In this document: positions 33,860 through 45,627 of the stretch, piece by piece | Position numbering within the stretch: position 1 is the first letter of the stretch | How the letters are laid out: every line of letters begins with the position of its first letter | From: Bretschneidera sinensis | Taxonomy: Eukaryota; Streptophyta; Magnoliopsida; Brassicales; Akaniaceae | NCBI GenBank assembly: GCA_023935145.1 | Contig: CM043699.1 | Span: forward strand, 106,095,536-106,159,535 | Reading direction: 5' to 3' | DNA length: 64,000 nt | Translations under genes and position numbers: made by a program | Notes under the pieces: generated by a model | The model's database searches: none | What the model was told of the DNA's origin: nothing | The model's input: the letters and a program-made list of their open reading frames with translations, nothing else

Positions 33860-34855
33860 CCTTCAAGGTCTTTTGACAGGGGTATTACTGGCCCGGAATA
33901 AAGAAAGATGCCACAGATTTAGTCCAAAAGTGCAAAAGCTGCCAATACTCTCCCATGCCCCACCAACCAGCCAACCCCCTCACCTCGATCACAAGTCCTC
34001 TCCCTTTCGCCATGTGGGGAATAGACATCCTCGGCCCCTTCACTGAAACGTCCAGACAAAGAAAGTGTCTTATCGTAGTCATCGACTATTTAACCAAGTG
34101 GGTCAAAGCAGAACCACTAGCCAGTAAAACGGATCATCAGACCCAGAACTTTGTCTAGAAGTCCATCGTGTGCCGGTTTGGCATACCTCGGGTGTTAATC
34201 ATCGATAACGACAAACAATTCGATAGCATCCGATTCAAGATGTTATGTGAGGACCTCCACATCGAGCATCGATTCTCATCCGTTAGATACCCACAGGCTA
34301 ATTGCCAAGCCGAGGTAACCAACAGAACACTTCTACAAGGCATCAAGAGAAGCCTTGTTGAAGCGGATAAACGATAGACCGACCAGCTCTCCAATGTCCT
34401 CTGGCCGTATCGAACGACCGCTCGTACTCCAACAGGGGAAACCCCATTCTTCATGGCATACGTCTCGGAAGCAGTCATCCCCCTTGAAATCAGGGAACCC
34501 TCGATACGCGTGCAACACTTCAACCAAAATGATAACGAGGAAGGCTTGCAAATGAACACCGGCTTGATTGACGAAGCCCAAGACAATGCCCAAATACACT
34601 TAGCTGCGTACCAATAGAGAACAACCTGGTACTACAACTCACGGGTTCGAAACAGAAACTTCAGACTGCACGACCTCATCCTTTAGAAGGGCGAAGTATC
34701 TTGTCCTCGGGAAACAGGGAAGCTCTTTCCAAACTGGGAAGGCCAATACCAGATCAGAAAAGTATGTCGAGCCGGTACCTTTAAGCTTAAGGAGTTAAGT
34801 GGCAAGTCTATCCCGCGCACTTGGAACGCGAAAAATCTCCCCAAGTTCTATCAAT
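33788..34855 (+). pseudogene. Tat-like integrase, decayed
   Basis: The N-terminal zinc-binding region is frameshifted around 33855. The core reads WGIDILGPF (Asp, 34024), IIDNDKQFDS (Asp, 34204) and QAEVTNRTLL (Glu, about 34311), so the D-D-E triad is still there. Stops at 34156, 34375, 34616, 34684 break it. The C-terminal part ends FYQ at 34852 followed by TAA. It ends 184 bp before the end of the antisense ORF, so the two transcripts would converge. Confidence 0.82.
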
Positions 34856-35038
34856 AATCTGATTTCGGGCTTGACCCACCCCGACTCGTTAATATAAATT
34901 GTAAAAAGCATAAAGAAAAATAAGAAAGACTCAAATTCACAAAATCCAAAGTTTCATTAAGTTCTATTACAAAAATAGGCACTCTCGGCCCTAACATATA
35001 AAAAGAAAAAAAGAAAAAAGAAAAAAGAAGAAGCTATC

Positions 35039-37154
35039 CTACTCTTCTTGAGGAGGCTTGTCCTCGGGTGCCTCTCTGGACCCACCTCCAGCCATCTTTT
35101 CGGCATTCTTGGCCCCAGCAGCAGCCCCCACCTCTTCACCCGAAGACTCCAGCTCCAGGCTAGAGAAATCAGCTTTGGGGAAGAGGGTCTCAGCTTTTCT
35201 CTTGGCTTCATAGAAGCCTTCGAAGAATTGCCCCTTGGCTTCCTCCACCAGGGCCTCCTTGAAGGAATCAGAGTCCCTGAAAGAGGCCAGGGCCTCTTTC
35301 GTGGCCTTTAGTGCAGCCACATCAGCCTCCTCCCTCGCCTGCGGCTCAGAAGCTAGGGTTGAGTCCCTCTCGGCTCTGAGGGCTTCCTCAGCCAAATGCC
35401 GGAGGTCTCTCTCTTTGATCGTTTCCTCTCTGGCCCTCTTGGTCGCGTCCAGAGAAGTCTGGAGCGCCTAGACAATCTCCTATCTCTAGTCCAACTTCTG
35501 CTAGCGGTTCCCCAGCTTCTCCGCCATGTCCAGGCATCGACGGGACAGCACGTCAACGAGTACAATGGTTTGAAACAAATATAAATAGTTGTTAGAAAAA
35601 ACAATTAAAGTGAGGAACTATTACTTGAGAGGTCATGGCCTCGGCCGTAGAGCAAAGCCTCTTAACGGGCTTTCGAGAGAGCTTCAATATATCATGGGGA
35701 GGGATCCCCATGATAAGATGCTCTCGGGCTACCCTCGGGTGGGCGAAGACCGAATCATCGACCTTTAACGCCCACTATGGCGAGAAAGGGGCAGCGACTG
35801 CAGGCACCCCTCTGGATGAGGACAGGCCCTAAGATGGCTCAGCTGGAGGCTACACTGGTAAAACCCTTGGCTCTAGAGGAGGCCTCGGAGGCCTCTCCAC
35901 TGCCAAAGGGATTGGAGAAGACTCCCGAGCCCTCTTCTTTGAACCTTGGGCTGGGGCCGGGTCTTTTCCTTTGGAGGCCTTCTTTCTTTCATTGACTATC
36001 TTCCTAGCCCTCTCATTGGCCTCAGCCGCCAACTCCATCTCTGCACAAAGGAGAAAAGCATTAATAATCAAAATATGGGAAAAGGAAATAAAGTTAACTG
36101 AAAATAAAAGGGATAAACGGTGAGATTACCATGCTCCATACTTGCCACGGGGCAGACAAGGCAGAGGTTGCGCCTTGTTAGCTCTTCGTTGTTGTAAAGA
36201 ACTTCAACATCCAAAGGCGTGGCCAACATTGCTTTCAACGTCTTCTGTTCTCAGTGCAGGAGGTGCGACTTCTTACATTTGCCCGCACGATCCAGGCTCT
36301 AGCAGAGAGGGACTTCAAAGCTCTCGGCACTCCGAACGAAGAAGAACGACTTCTTCCATTTTTTGATAGAGGATGGCTTTTTCTTCAGCACTCTCTTCTT
36401 AGCCCTCGAGCTGACCACCACCCACCCCGTCTGCCCATGCCTGCTTATCTGGAAGTGGGCCTTAAAGACATTGATGTTCATCGCGCTACCCACTTTCGTG
36501 CAAATGGCAATAAAAGCTATGATAAGACGCACCGAGTTAGGCACAAATTGGCACAGTGTTATACCGAAGTATCTCAGCACCGTGTAGAAGAAAGGGTGGA
36601 GAAGAAACTTGAGCCCAGCCTTCATGTGCTGTTCGTAAACGCACAGCTTATAAGGCACACGGCTCAGGATAGCGTCACAAGCCCTCTCCCCGCCCTCTAG
36701 TGCCCTAAGGGCATACTCTACCGGAATACAGTAGACCCTCCTCTCCCACAACACTGGACATGGAGTTAGCCGCAAATGACTCTTGCTCCTTTTTCTCAAC
36801 CGCTATGCCCTCCCCCCCGATCTCCACTAATGTCTGGTCGGCCTCGTCCTTCTCTTCAGAAGAGGCCCCCTCCTCACTTTCCTCATCCTTCTCCCCTAGG
36901 ATGAAGGGAACCATAGCGAGTAGACCCTCCCGAGGAACAACCTCCAATGAGGATTCATCCTCGCTGGATGAGACACTTATGGCCTCCTCTAGTTCTTGTG
37001 AGAGATCTCTACTGTCCTCACTACCACTACTAATTCTAGGTTCAAACATAGTAAAAGGACCAGAAGACTCACCAAAAGGTTGTTTGTGACTTATAAGCAC
37101 GGCCTCGACCTCCTCGCAGTAAGCACCACTCCAATGATCACCACCCAAACTCAA
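35039..37154 (-). pseudogene. Tat-like antisense ORF, gypsy-type transposon domain
   Basis: Runs opposite to gag-pol. It starts at ATG 37154 and first encodes a Ser/Glu-rich acidic region (EDSRDLSQELEEAISVSSSE). A frameshift near 36760 leads to a domain at 36720-36320 with CIPVEYALRALEGGERACDA, HPFFYTVLRYFG and CQFVPNSVRLIIAF. This matches the 'putative gypsy type transposon' domain (PF04195 type) from family knowledge. An apparent intron at 36129-36041 follows, then a basic stretch and a long Glu/Ala/Lys-rich coiled-coil-like tail ending PPQEE, stop 35041. Antisense ORFs of this kind are known in Grande and Retand. Its function is unknown. Confidence 0.75.
36041..36129 (-). other. Predicted intron in antisense ORF
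   Basis: On the minus strand the donor GTAATCTC is preceded by GGAGCATG, and the acceptor reads CTCCTTTGTGCAG followed by AGATGGAGTTGG. It is 89 bp, T-rich, with stops if read through. Coding-like sequence on both sides fits removal by splicing. A second donor-like site (TCTCAA then GTAATAGTT, at 35624) suggests another intron, with no certain acceptor. Confidence 0.6.
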
Positions 37155-37311
37155 GCTCTTCTAGCAACCTTAACCGGCTCTGAACAATCTACTAAGATCT
37201 CCTTCCCAAATCTACAAACCAAACTCCGTGCTCTCAAAATTTCTTTTTCTTTCAAAAACTCAAAGTAAGAAAGCAAGAAGTGAAGTAAGTAGAAGAGAGG
37301 AAGAAACCACC

Positions 37312-37319
37312 CTTATATA
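37312..37319 (-). promoter_or_regulatory. Antisense TATA box
   Basis: Minus strand reads CCTCTATATAAGGGTGG, then a pyrimidine-rich leader (TTCTTCCTCTCTTCTAC), and the ORF start about 158 bp downstream at 37154. This looks like a complete plant promoter for the antisense ORF. Confidence 0.7.
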
Positions 37320-37559
37320 GAGGTAAAGGCATCAGGAACGAGGGACATTAATTTCCTTACAACTGAAGAGATGTGACCCTTGTTGTCACCGAGACATCGT
37401 TTGCTCTCCCCAAAGCTCCAACTATCAAAAATGTACGATGCCTCCCATACCCAAGGCGCCATTCACTCTTCCCTAAGCAAAAAACAGGTAAACAAATAAA
37501 TGCTCGCCGCCATTCAAAAAGAAGCTACCCCTCATTTAATGCCTTCTGACACCATGAAA

Positions 37560-37740
37560 AGAAGTAACCCTAAAAGGCCCACAAAGGATAAAAGGCCCAA
37601 GGAGGCCCAAAGGGAAAAGGCCTTGGGGCGCCCAAAAGGAAGAAGCCCCATGTAGCCCAAAAGAAAAAGCCCAAGAGAAAAAAACCCTAAGGAGCCCAAG
37701 GATGAAAGGCCCTAGGCAACCTAGAGATGAGAAGCCCGAA
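37560..37740. repeat. GGCCCAA-rich simple repeat
   Basis: Purine-rich stretch with irregular repeats of AAAGGCCCAAGGA. It belongs to the 3' noncoding region of the Tat-like element, between antisense promoter and tandem repeat. Confidence 0.6.
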
Positions 37741-37748
37741 AGTCTCCC

Positions 37749-38032
37749 AAAATCTCCAAGTCCGAGTGTGTGAGCTACTTGTCACATGTTCGACCTAAAA
37801 TCGTCAAGTCCAAGCGTGTGAACTGCTCGTCACATGCTCTGCCCAAAATCTCCAAGTCCGAGCGTGTGAATTGCTTGTCATATGCTCGGCCTAAAATCTC
37901 CAAGTCCGAGCATGTGAGCTACTTGTCACATGCTCGACCTAAAATCTCCAAGTCCGAGCTTGTGAGCTGCTTGCCACATGCTCAGCCTAAAAACCTAAAA
38001 ACTTAAAGTCCGAGCAGGTGAGCTGCTTACTC
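37749..38032. repeat. 48-bp tandem repeat, about 5.5 units
   Basis: Five full units of 48 bp starting AAAATCTCCAAGTCCGAGCG and containing TCACATGCTCGGCCT, then a degenerate partial unit. Because 48 is a multiple of three, one plus-strand frame stays open (37770-38006) and encodes a 16-residue repeat (PKISKSERVNCLSYAR type). I read this as a noncoding tandem repeat typical of the region before a Tat 3' LTR. Confidence 0.88.
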
Positions 38033-38035
38033 CGA

Positions 38036-38661
38036 TGCCCAGATTGGCTTGGCTGTTAATGGTGACTACATCTGCACTTTAGATTACTAAGACAAGCGTG
38101 TCAAATTGTTTGATCTCACTCAAGGCAGAACATAGAATAGCTCGTGTTCATTACGCAATTACATATATATAATAACCAATTTGGTCTTGCAAGTGCAGAG
38201 CAGTTTTCAGTTCATTGTTCCAAAAGTCGGTCCAACTCTAAGCAAGAACAGCAATCTCAAATATTAATCGTAATTTCATATTTCGGGCTGCATTATATGA
38301 TATTTGCTAGTATATTAATTTTTTTCTCCATTCCATCATTGGAGGATAGCTACATTTCCCCAATTATGAATCACAAGTCAGAAAAAAATGCACAGATAAA
38401 GCTAGCACCAGCAAGAGCAACACTGTCAAGCTTAATGCCAAGCATTCATTGGGCAGATCACAGGAAAGATTTAATAAGAACACAACATTATTAGAATTTA
38501 TTAATTAGGCCTAGCGACCATTGCAAATATCAGTTCAAAAGCAAAGTAAAAAAAAAAGCACACCCATTTAACCAGAACAACCCATAAAAACCACACAAAC
38601 ACACCATCAAACTTAGGACCCTTGAACATAAAAACAGACCACTCGTAAAGCTTTTCTTTCC
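38036..38661. other. No gene recognised; 3' flank of polyubiquitin
   Basis: Boundary between the truncated Tat-like element and host DNA. The right half, next to the stop codon at 38662, should be polyubiquitin 3' UTR. A 116-codon open frame (38144-38494) has no recognisable domain. Confidence 0.5.
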
Positions 38662-39541
<880 letters not shown>

Positions 39542-39604
39542 CTTCAACGAGATACAAAAGAGTAAGCGAGAAAGATAGCGTCTTTGCTGCTTTCAACGAA
39601 AAGG

Positions 39605-39990
39605 GAGAGAAGTGAGATTTTGGAGCTAAGGTCCCTTGCTTATAAAGACGCAATTTCCCTAAATCCGGGAATATCTATGCCCTTTCCTAGAAGATAAGGG
39701 TAATCCACAAAATAAATGCCGCAAGAGACGCATCACCGCTCATTTGGATGACCACCTCAACAAAGTTACGTATCGTGACCGACTAATTAACAATGACAAA
39801 ACTGGGCCCCACACGCTTCTGCTAGACAGCCACCGGTAAGGAATCACATTTTAAAAGACCAAAACACCCTTGTTAGTAGTTTTTATATCCATATGGTCTT
39901 CGATTATTTGGGTCGGTATTTTTTTTCCGTTTTACGCAATTAGGGTTTTGTGCGGTGTTGATTTTGTGGATCGAGGAGAAGAGGAGAAAG
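39605..39990. promoter_or_regulatory. Divergent promoter between the two ubiquitin-family genes
   Basis: Minus-strand TATA box CTTTATAAG at 39639-39647 serves polyubiquitin. GGGCCCCAC at 39804-39812 fits the plant TCP-factor consensus GGNCCCAC, an element frequent in ribosomal and ubiquitin gene promoters. The UBL5 leader (about 39935-39990) contains TTAGGGTTTTGTG. No plus-strand TATA box is obvious. Confidence 0.55.
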
Positions 39991-40212
39991 ATGATAGAGG
40001 TGGTGTTGAACGATAGGCTGGGGAAGAAGGTGAGAGTTAAGTGCAACGATGATGACACCATAGGAGACCTGAAGAAGCTTGTGGCTGCGCAGACTGGAAC
40101 CAGAGCGGACAAGATAAGGATCCAAAAGTGGTACAACGTCTACAAGGATCACATCACTCTCAAGGACTACGAGATTCACGATGGCATGGGCCTCGAGCTC
40201 TACTACAATTAA
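39991..40212 (+). CDS. UBL5: Ubiquitin-like protein 5 (UBL5/Hub1 type)
   Basis: 73 residues, the exact family length, starting [19 protein letters not shown] and ending GLELYYN. I chose ATG 39991 because it gives the conserved N-terminus MIEVV; the frame is open further upstream without homology. UBL5/Hub1 is a ubiquitin-fold protein that lacks the C-terminal diglycine and ends in a double tyrosine. It is not conjugated like ubiquitin but binds spliceosomal partners and affects pre-mRNA splicing. The single intact exon, the A/G-rich leader and conserved residues show a functional host gene. It is head to head with the polyubiquitin gene, starts about 640 bp apart. Confidence 0.95.
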   Translation: MIEVVLNDRLGKKVRVKCNDDDTIGDLKKLVAAQTGTRADKIRIQKWYNVYKDHITLKDYEIHDGMGLELYYN

Positions 40213-41179
40213 GGTTTAATATTTTTAGTATTATCAGTCTTGATTCTAGTTACTTTGCGCTTTAATTAATTTGTAATCTGTTCATATGTAGTCTTTCTGG
40301 GGTTTGTAACTTGGAAGCGGAGATTTTTTCTGTTTAATTTATTACCGTGTTTTTGATGATGGTTTTCCCTTCACGCTTAGGCGCAATTTTGTTTAATTGT
40401 TTGTCAAAGTGAAAATATTTTCTTGCTTATGTCAGTATTATGTGAGTTGCAGTCTTTTTTTTTTAAATATCTCATTGATTATTTCAAAGCTTTTAGTTGC
40501 GAGTTAGTGATGGATTGCAAATATCGCAAGTTGACATCTGTGCAAGTGGCCTAGTAATCATCTACTATAGTTCATCGTTCTTAAATTTAGTTTTTCCCCT
40601 TTTTTAGTATTAACATATAATGTTTATACTAGTTTATGGGGGATATTCGTTTGGGCTGGTTTAACATGAGAGTGAGACAAACCCCACGTTAATAACCCAA
40701 GTAGTTATTATCCTTGGAACTTCATTAGGCTAGTGAATATTCCACTAAAAGGTCATGACTTTTGTTTGAATTTGGTCTTGAGTTTGTTAACCTCTGGTGC
40801 TATGCTTCAATTTGGAGATATAAGGGAGTTTTATATGGCAGTCAGCTTTTTGGGACCAAAGACTATCTGGTTTGCTACTTCGATTTACTGAGTGCACCTA
40901 TATTTTTGGGTTTTTTTTTTGCCTGTAACACTCTTTGGATTCATTGGAACAAAAGCTTTAAATAGATTTCGTAAGAGAAATTTGATCATAGTGAAGAGTC
41001 TATTGACAAGGTTTCCATGAGGAGTGAGGACACTTTATTAGGAAATTTGTGGTTTTCCTCTTACTAGTACGATGATAGACTGTGAAGTCACAGTCATATC
41101 TCACCTATTGAGAACCCCATTAGGGTGGTTTTATACCTTCATAAGGTGGCCAAATCAAATTGAACATTAATGTTTTCTG
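40213..41179 (+). other. UBL5 3' flank; no gene recognised
   Basis: The first 150-200 bp are T-rich and probably 3' UTR (TTTGTAATCTGTTCATATG at 40269). The rest to the hAT element has no recognisable coding or repeat structure. Confidence 0.5.
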
Positions 41180-44100
41180 CATAGTTGTCAAATCGTGAAT
41201 CAAAATCTTATTTTGGTGAATCGCGAATTGAATTGAATCGTAAGATTCAATTAATTTTTTTTTTAAATGTAGTAAATAATGTTTAAACATGGAAACATAA
41301 AATATGTTGAAAATAAAGTATTCTAGTGTTGCCTATACCAACATTTACTTCCATTAAATAATATACTTGTTTCCTTACATTCCTATTAATGGATATAGGA
41401 AGTTCTATTCAAGCTTTCTTAAAAATTTATAAAAAAATTATTTTATTCATGCATATACTAAAAATTCTCAAATGTCAAGATCATCAATCTCATCTCCATC
41501 ATTATCTAAGTTGACCATCTCCCCTTGGACTTGGACCCCTTCCTCTTCCTCTTCCTCTTCCTCTCCTTCTTTCACTTCTTCTCCCTCCTCATCATCAATC
41601 GACTCATGCACATCATCAACTTTCTTTTTGCCTTTCTTCTTGGCAAGACCAATAGCATTCAAGTTCCTTGGTCCTATAAATATTTAAAGAAATAAATATA
41701 TGTGAATCATCCTATTTGTAAATTTTCAAAAAAGAAAATAACATTTTATTTTCACATCTCTTTTTGCTAGTACCAACTCGTTTTTGGAAGCATTCTTGGA
41801 TATTCATCCATGAATCATCTAAGGGGAGACATGGAGTTTCCTTCTCGATAATCTATTCATCATAGGATTCCATATCGGATAGACAAATAGGATCATATGT
41901 TTCACTCCTTTGTTGCTTATTCTTTTGCCTCAACTCAAGTTGAATGTTGTATTTGACAAATACAAGAGCATTCAACTTTTGTGTCTCCAAACAGTTTCTC
42001 TTCTTGGAATGAACATGATCAAATGTGCTCCAATTCATTTCACATCACATAGCATTGCAAATTAGGCTTAAGACTCGAATAGCTAGAGTTTGAAGCTATT
42101 TATATTCTTCTCCATAACACTCCCACCACAAAGCTATAAGATAAGAAATATCATAAGAGTGTAAGTACCAATAACAAATAGAAAACTAAAAAGAAAAGAG
42201 AAATAGAACACTAGTTACTGGGCTTAGCCATGGAATATCCAAACATGCCTTCAGCTCTCTAACTTTTCTATTTGTTCATCAATTTTGACTCGTCTCTATA
42301 TTAGGGCGAATTTTCTCAATTGTTTTGTACAATCCCGTTTTAACTTCTATGTCGGGATTGAAGTTTGGATCATATTGAAACCTATTAAAAGTTAAGAAAA
42401 TAAACTAGAAAGTAGCTAGTAGTCTAGAAATATGGGCTTTGGAAATTAAGAATAAAATTTAAAATTGAATAGAAAACTTACTTTGGGTTAAGAAAGTATC
42501 TGGCCGCATGTAATGGCCTATAAAGTTGTAAATCCCATCTATTGTCAATTACTCAATAATATTTCAAATGTGATCATACGTCTTTTTGTCATTGTTGAAA
42601 CCTTGGGCAAGGGAAATTTGTTCTTTAACACAATCCATAACTTCATACACATACCCCATTGTCGGTTTTACGTCATCATCCACAAGTCTTAAAATTTTGA
42701 CAATTGGTGTGACATATTTCAACCAATATTTGATTGTTTTTCAAAACTTTGAATCACTTAGCACTATTCCCTCCACTCTTTTGGCATCATTCTTAGAAGC
42801 ATGAGAACTCTTAGCCCATTTCTCCGATGCAAACATATACCGGATTGAAATTTTGTTCTCATTAAAGCTCTCCAAAGTAAGAAAGGATGTAGTAAATCTT
42901 GTAACTCGTGCCTTGTTAGTTCATTTTTCTTGGAAAACTTTCTAAACATGTCAAGTACCCAAATATGACGATAGATGTAAACTGAAACTTCTCTAGCTTT
43001 GCTTATGGTATCTTTGAAAATGGGCAAATCCCCCCATATCTTTCAACATCAAATCTATGCAATGAGCGGCACAAGGGGACCAAAATAATTTCTTCCGCTT
43101 CTCTTGCAAAAGAGAATCGACCAATACATTAGCCGAAGCACTATCGGTCACTACTTGGACCACATTCTCCTCTCCTACCTCCTCCACTAGTCCATCAAGT
43201 AATTCACATAAATTTTCATCTTTTATGACTGAGGAAAAGTCAATTGATTTTAAAACACTGTTCCTCTTGGGCTATTGATAAGAAAGTTGGTAATTGATCT
43301 TTGTTTTCCATCGGTCCACCCATTTGACATAATAGTACATCTCGTCTTCTTCCACTTTATTCTATATTCATCTAAGCTATCATGCACACTAGAAACTTCA
43401 TTTTTCAAAAAAAGGTGATTTTAGCTTCATGGTAAGAAGGGAGTTTCAATCCCTTAACATATTCACCAATCGACTCCATCATCTTAGTAAACACTGGACT
43501 TTTAACTAAATAAAAATCCAATGCATGTCCATATAAAAATGTACATATATCTCGGATCACTGGTTCACTCTTTTTCAACATTTCATTCATTGTTTTTTGC
43601 TTCACTTTTCCTCTACCAGTATAAGCATTTATAGTCTCCTTTTTAACATTTCTACCAAATTCTTCATTTTATTTAGAGCATTCATCATCAATTCTAATTG
43701 ATTCATTTGCATCATTCCCTTCACCTTCACTCAACATTTTCTTAAATTGGTCTCTTAACATTTTCGGGACATTCTGTACATGGTGCTATATTTTCATGAG
43801 AACTGGCTAAATGATGTTTCATTCTACCAGACACCATTTCACCCCTCTAGCATGCAATAATTACGTTTAAATCTCATCCTACCATCTCCCACTCGAGTAC
43901 AATGCTCTCAAGTGGGATTAACACACTTCTTTATCTCTTTTTTCTTCATCATTTCTTTTCAATAAATTTTTACAATACAATGCACAAGCCACAAACCACA
44001 ATATAATAAAGTATGTCAATTTTACTCATCAACATATTAATGAGATAATAAAACAAAAAAAAAATAACAAACAAAATGTAGTGGAGAAGTGGGGACCATG

Positions 44101-44772
44101 GTTATTTATGTGTAAAAATAATGGGGGACCATCAAGCATGTAAAAAAAATAGAGAGGAATTTTAAAAAGAGAGAAAACCCAATGGTTGTTTAAGAGTGTT
44201 AAGACTTTAGATAGTGGAGCACCATCGATTTCTCTACTTTTTACTTATTTTCTAAGTAGTAGATAGTGTTCCTTTTTTAAGAAAGACTAAAGAGGGAGAG
44301 AAAGAAAGGTAGATAAATTGATGGCGACAGCTAGAGAGAGCTAAAAGAGATGAGAGAAACTGAGAAGACCTTCTGTCAGAAAGAAACCAGAGAGGAGAAA
44401 TTGGAGGTGTTGCAACCTTGAATGAGAAAGATGAAATTGGAGTTGTAATTTTGTATTGGAGGCCCTGCAACTTTATGGGTTTTGCTCGGAGTACCCAAAC
44501 GATCTCCACAGGTAAGGAAATTGCAAAAAAATTTGACCAAAAAGTGTTTTATTTATGATTTTTAAGCACTAGGTTCAATACATCTGACCCGTTCATGCAT
44601 GGTATTTTTTATTTTTGAATCGTTGATGATCGACGGTTCGATGCGATTTGATCCATGAAATCGTCAATTCGGTTGTGATTTCGGCCTATTTTAGATTCAC
44701 CCATACGATTCACATATATTGGCATGTATTTCAATTCACATCAATGTGAATCGTACTATTATCACAATAGTG
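41180..44772 (-). mobile_element. hAT transposon A, BED-finger transposase, decayed
   Basis: Terminal inverted repeats begin CATAGTTGTCAAATCG (41180) and, on the other strand, CACTATTGTGATAATAG (ending 44772). An 8-bp duplication flanks it: GTTTTCTG at 41172-41179 and GTTTTCTA at 44773-44780 (7 of 8). The 8-bp target size is the hAT rule. The transposase is on the minus strand. Subterminal regions are rich in CGATTC/GAATCG repeats (41200-41260 and 44620-44740), as expected for hAT transposase binding. Confidence 0.82.
41468..43952 (-). pseudogene. hAT transposase A, decayed
   Basis: Starts near ATG 43952. A BED zinc finger with GDGRMR (about 43910-43800) has a Trp-to-stop in its first motif. 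The middle segment, 43605-43405, is MNEMLKKSEPVIRDICTFL. The DUF659-like core is at 43187-42993: VVQVVTDSASANVLVDSLLQ then LFWSPCAAHCIDLMLKDMG. The hAT C-terminal region is at 42038-41853 (MNWSTFDHVHSKKRNCLE), followed by an acidic Glu-rich tail at 41662-41468 ending DDLDI. Several shifts and stops. It would cut and paste the element; not functional now. Confidence 0.85.
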
Positions 44773-44858
44773 GTTTTCTATATGAATGTTAGTGCTGGCT
44801 AGGATATATCTACACTACAAACTAAATGCTCACTAGCTCTAACATTCATATAGAAAAT
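44773..44858. other. Spacer between inverted hAT copies
   Basis: 86 bp. Its outer 20 bp are themselves inverted: GTTTTCTATATGAATGTTAG (44773) against CTAACATTCATATAGAAAAT (44839), leaving 46 bp of unique centre. So the inverted duplication includes DNA outside the transposon end. Confidence 0.85.
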
Positions 44859-45627
44859 CATAGTTGTCATAATAGTACGATTTGCGATGCTAATGTACGA
44901 CGCAAATTGAAATACGTGCCAATAGATGTGAATCGTATGAGTGAATCCAAAATAGACCAGAATCGTAGCCGAATCGATGATTCGATTGATTGGATCACAA
45001 AATTGCATCGAATCATCGATTCATCAATGATTCAAACATAAAAAATGCTCGACATGAACAGGTAGGGTCTATCGAACCTGGCACTTAAAAAAACCAAAAT
45101 AAAAACACTTTTTAATCGAAATTTTTTGCAATTTCTTTACCTGTGGAGGTTGATGGGGTCTTACGAGCAAAATCCAAAAGGTTGCAAGGACTCCAATACA
45201 AATTCAACTCCAATTTCATCTTTCTCATTCAAGGTTGCAACGCCTCCAATTTCTCCTCTCAGGTAAGGTAAGCTCTTTCTCAGTTTCTCGTCTTTTTTAG
45301 CGTTCGCCATCAATGTCTCTACCTTTCTCTCTCCCCCTATCGACTTTCTAAGAAAAGGAACACTATCTACTGTTTAGAAAATGAGTAAAAAATGGGGGAA
45401 CAAAGTAGAGAAATTGATGCTCCTCCACTGTCAAAAGTATTAACACTCTTAGACAATGGGGTTTTGTGTCTCTCTTTTGAAAATTCCTCTATTGTTTTTT
45501 AACATGCTTGATGGTCCCCACTTCTCTACTACATTTTGTTTGTTTATTATTTCACTAATATGTTGGTGAGTAAAAATTGACATTTTATTATATTTTGCAT
45601 TGTAATGTAAAAATTTATTGAAAACAA

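Larger units (their letters stand above)
32807..38035 (+). mobile_element. Tat-like Ty3/Gypsy element, 3' part
   Basis: Continues the element broken at 21493: rest of RNase H, a second archaeal-type RNase H, integrase (end 34855), the antisense ORF (37154-35039, minus strand), GGCCCAA-rich sequence and a 48-bp tandem repeat. The two RNase H domains and antisense ORF are known Tat-group features (Grande, Retand). The 3' LTR is not found before the ubiquitin gene, so the element is truncated near 38035-38100. Confidence 0.85.

Noticed and set aside
37770..38006. Possible repeat protein with 16-residue units
   Set aside because: 48-bp noncoding tandem repeat of the Tat-like 3' region; no flanking coding sequence or promoter.
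41545..41590. TCTTCC microsatellite as a separate repeat
   Set aside because: It encodes the acidic Glu-rich tail of the hAT transposase on the minus strand.
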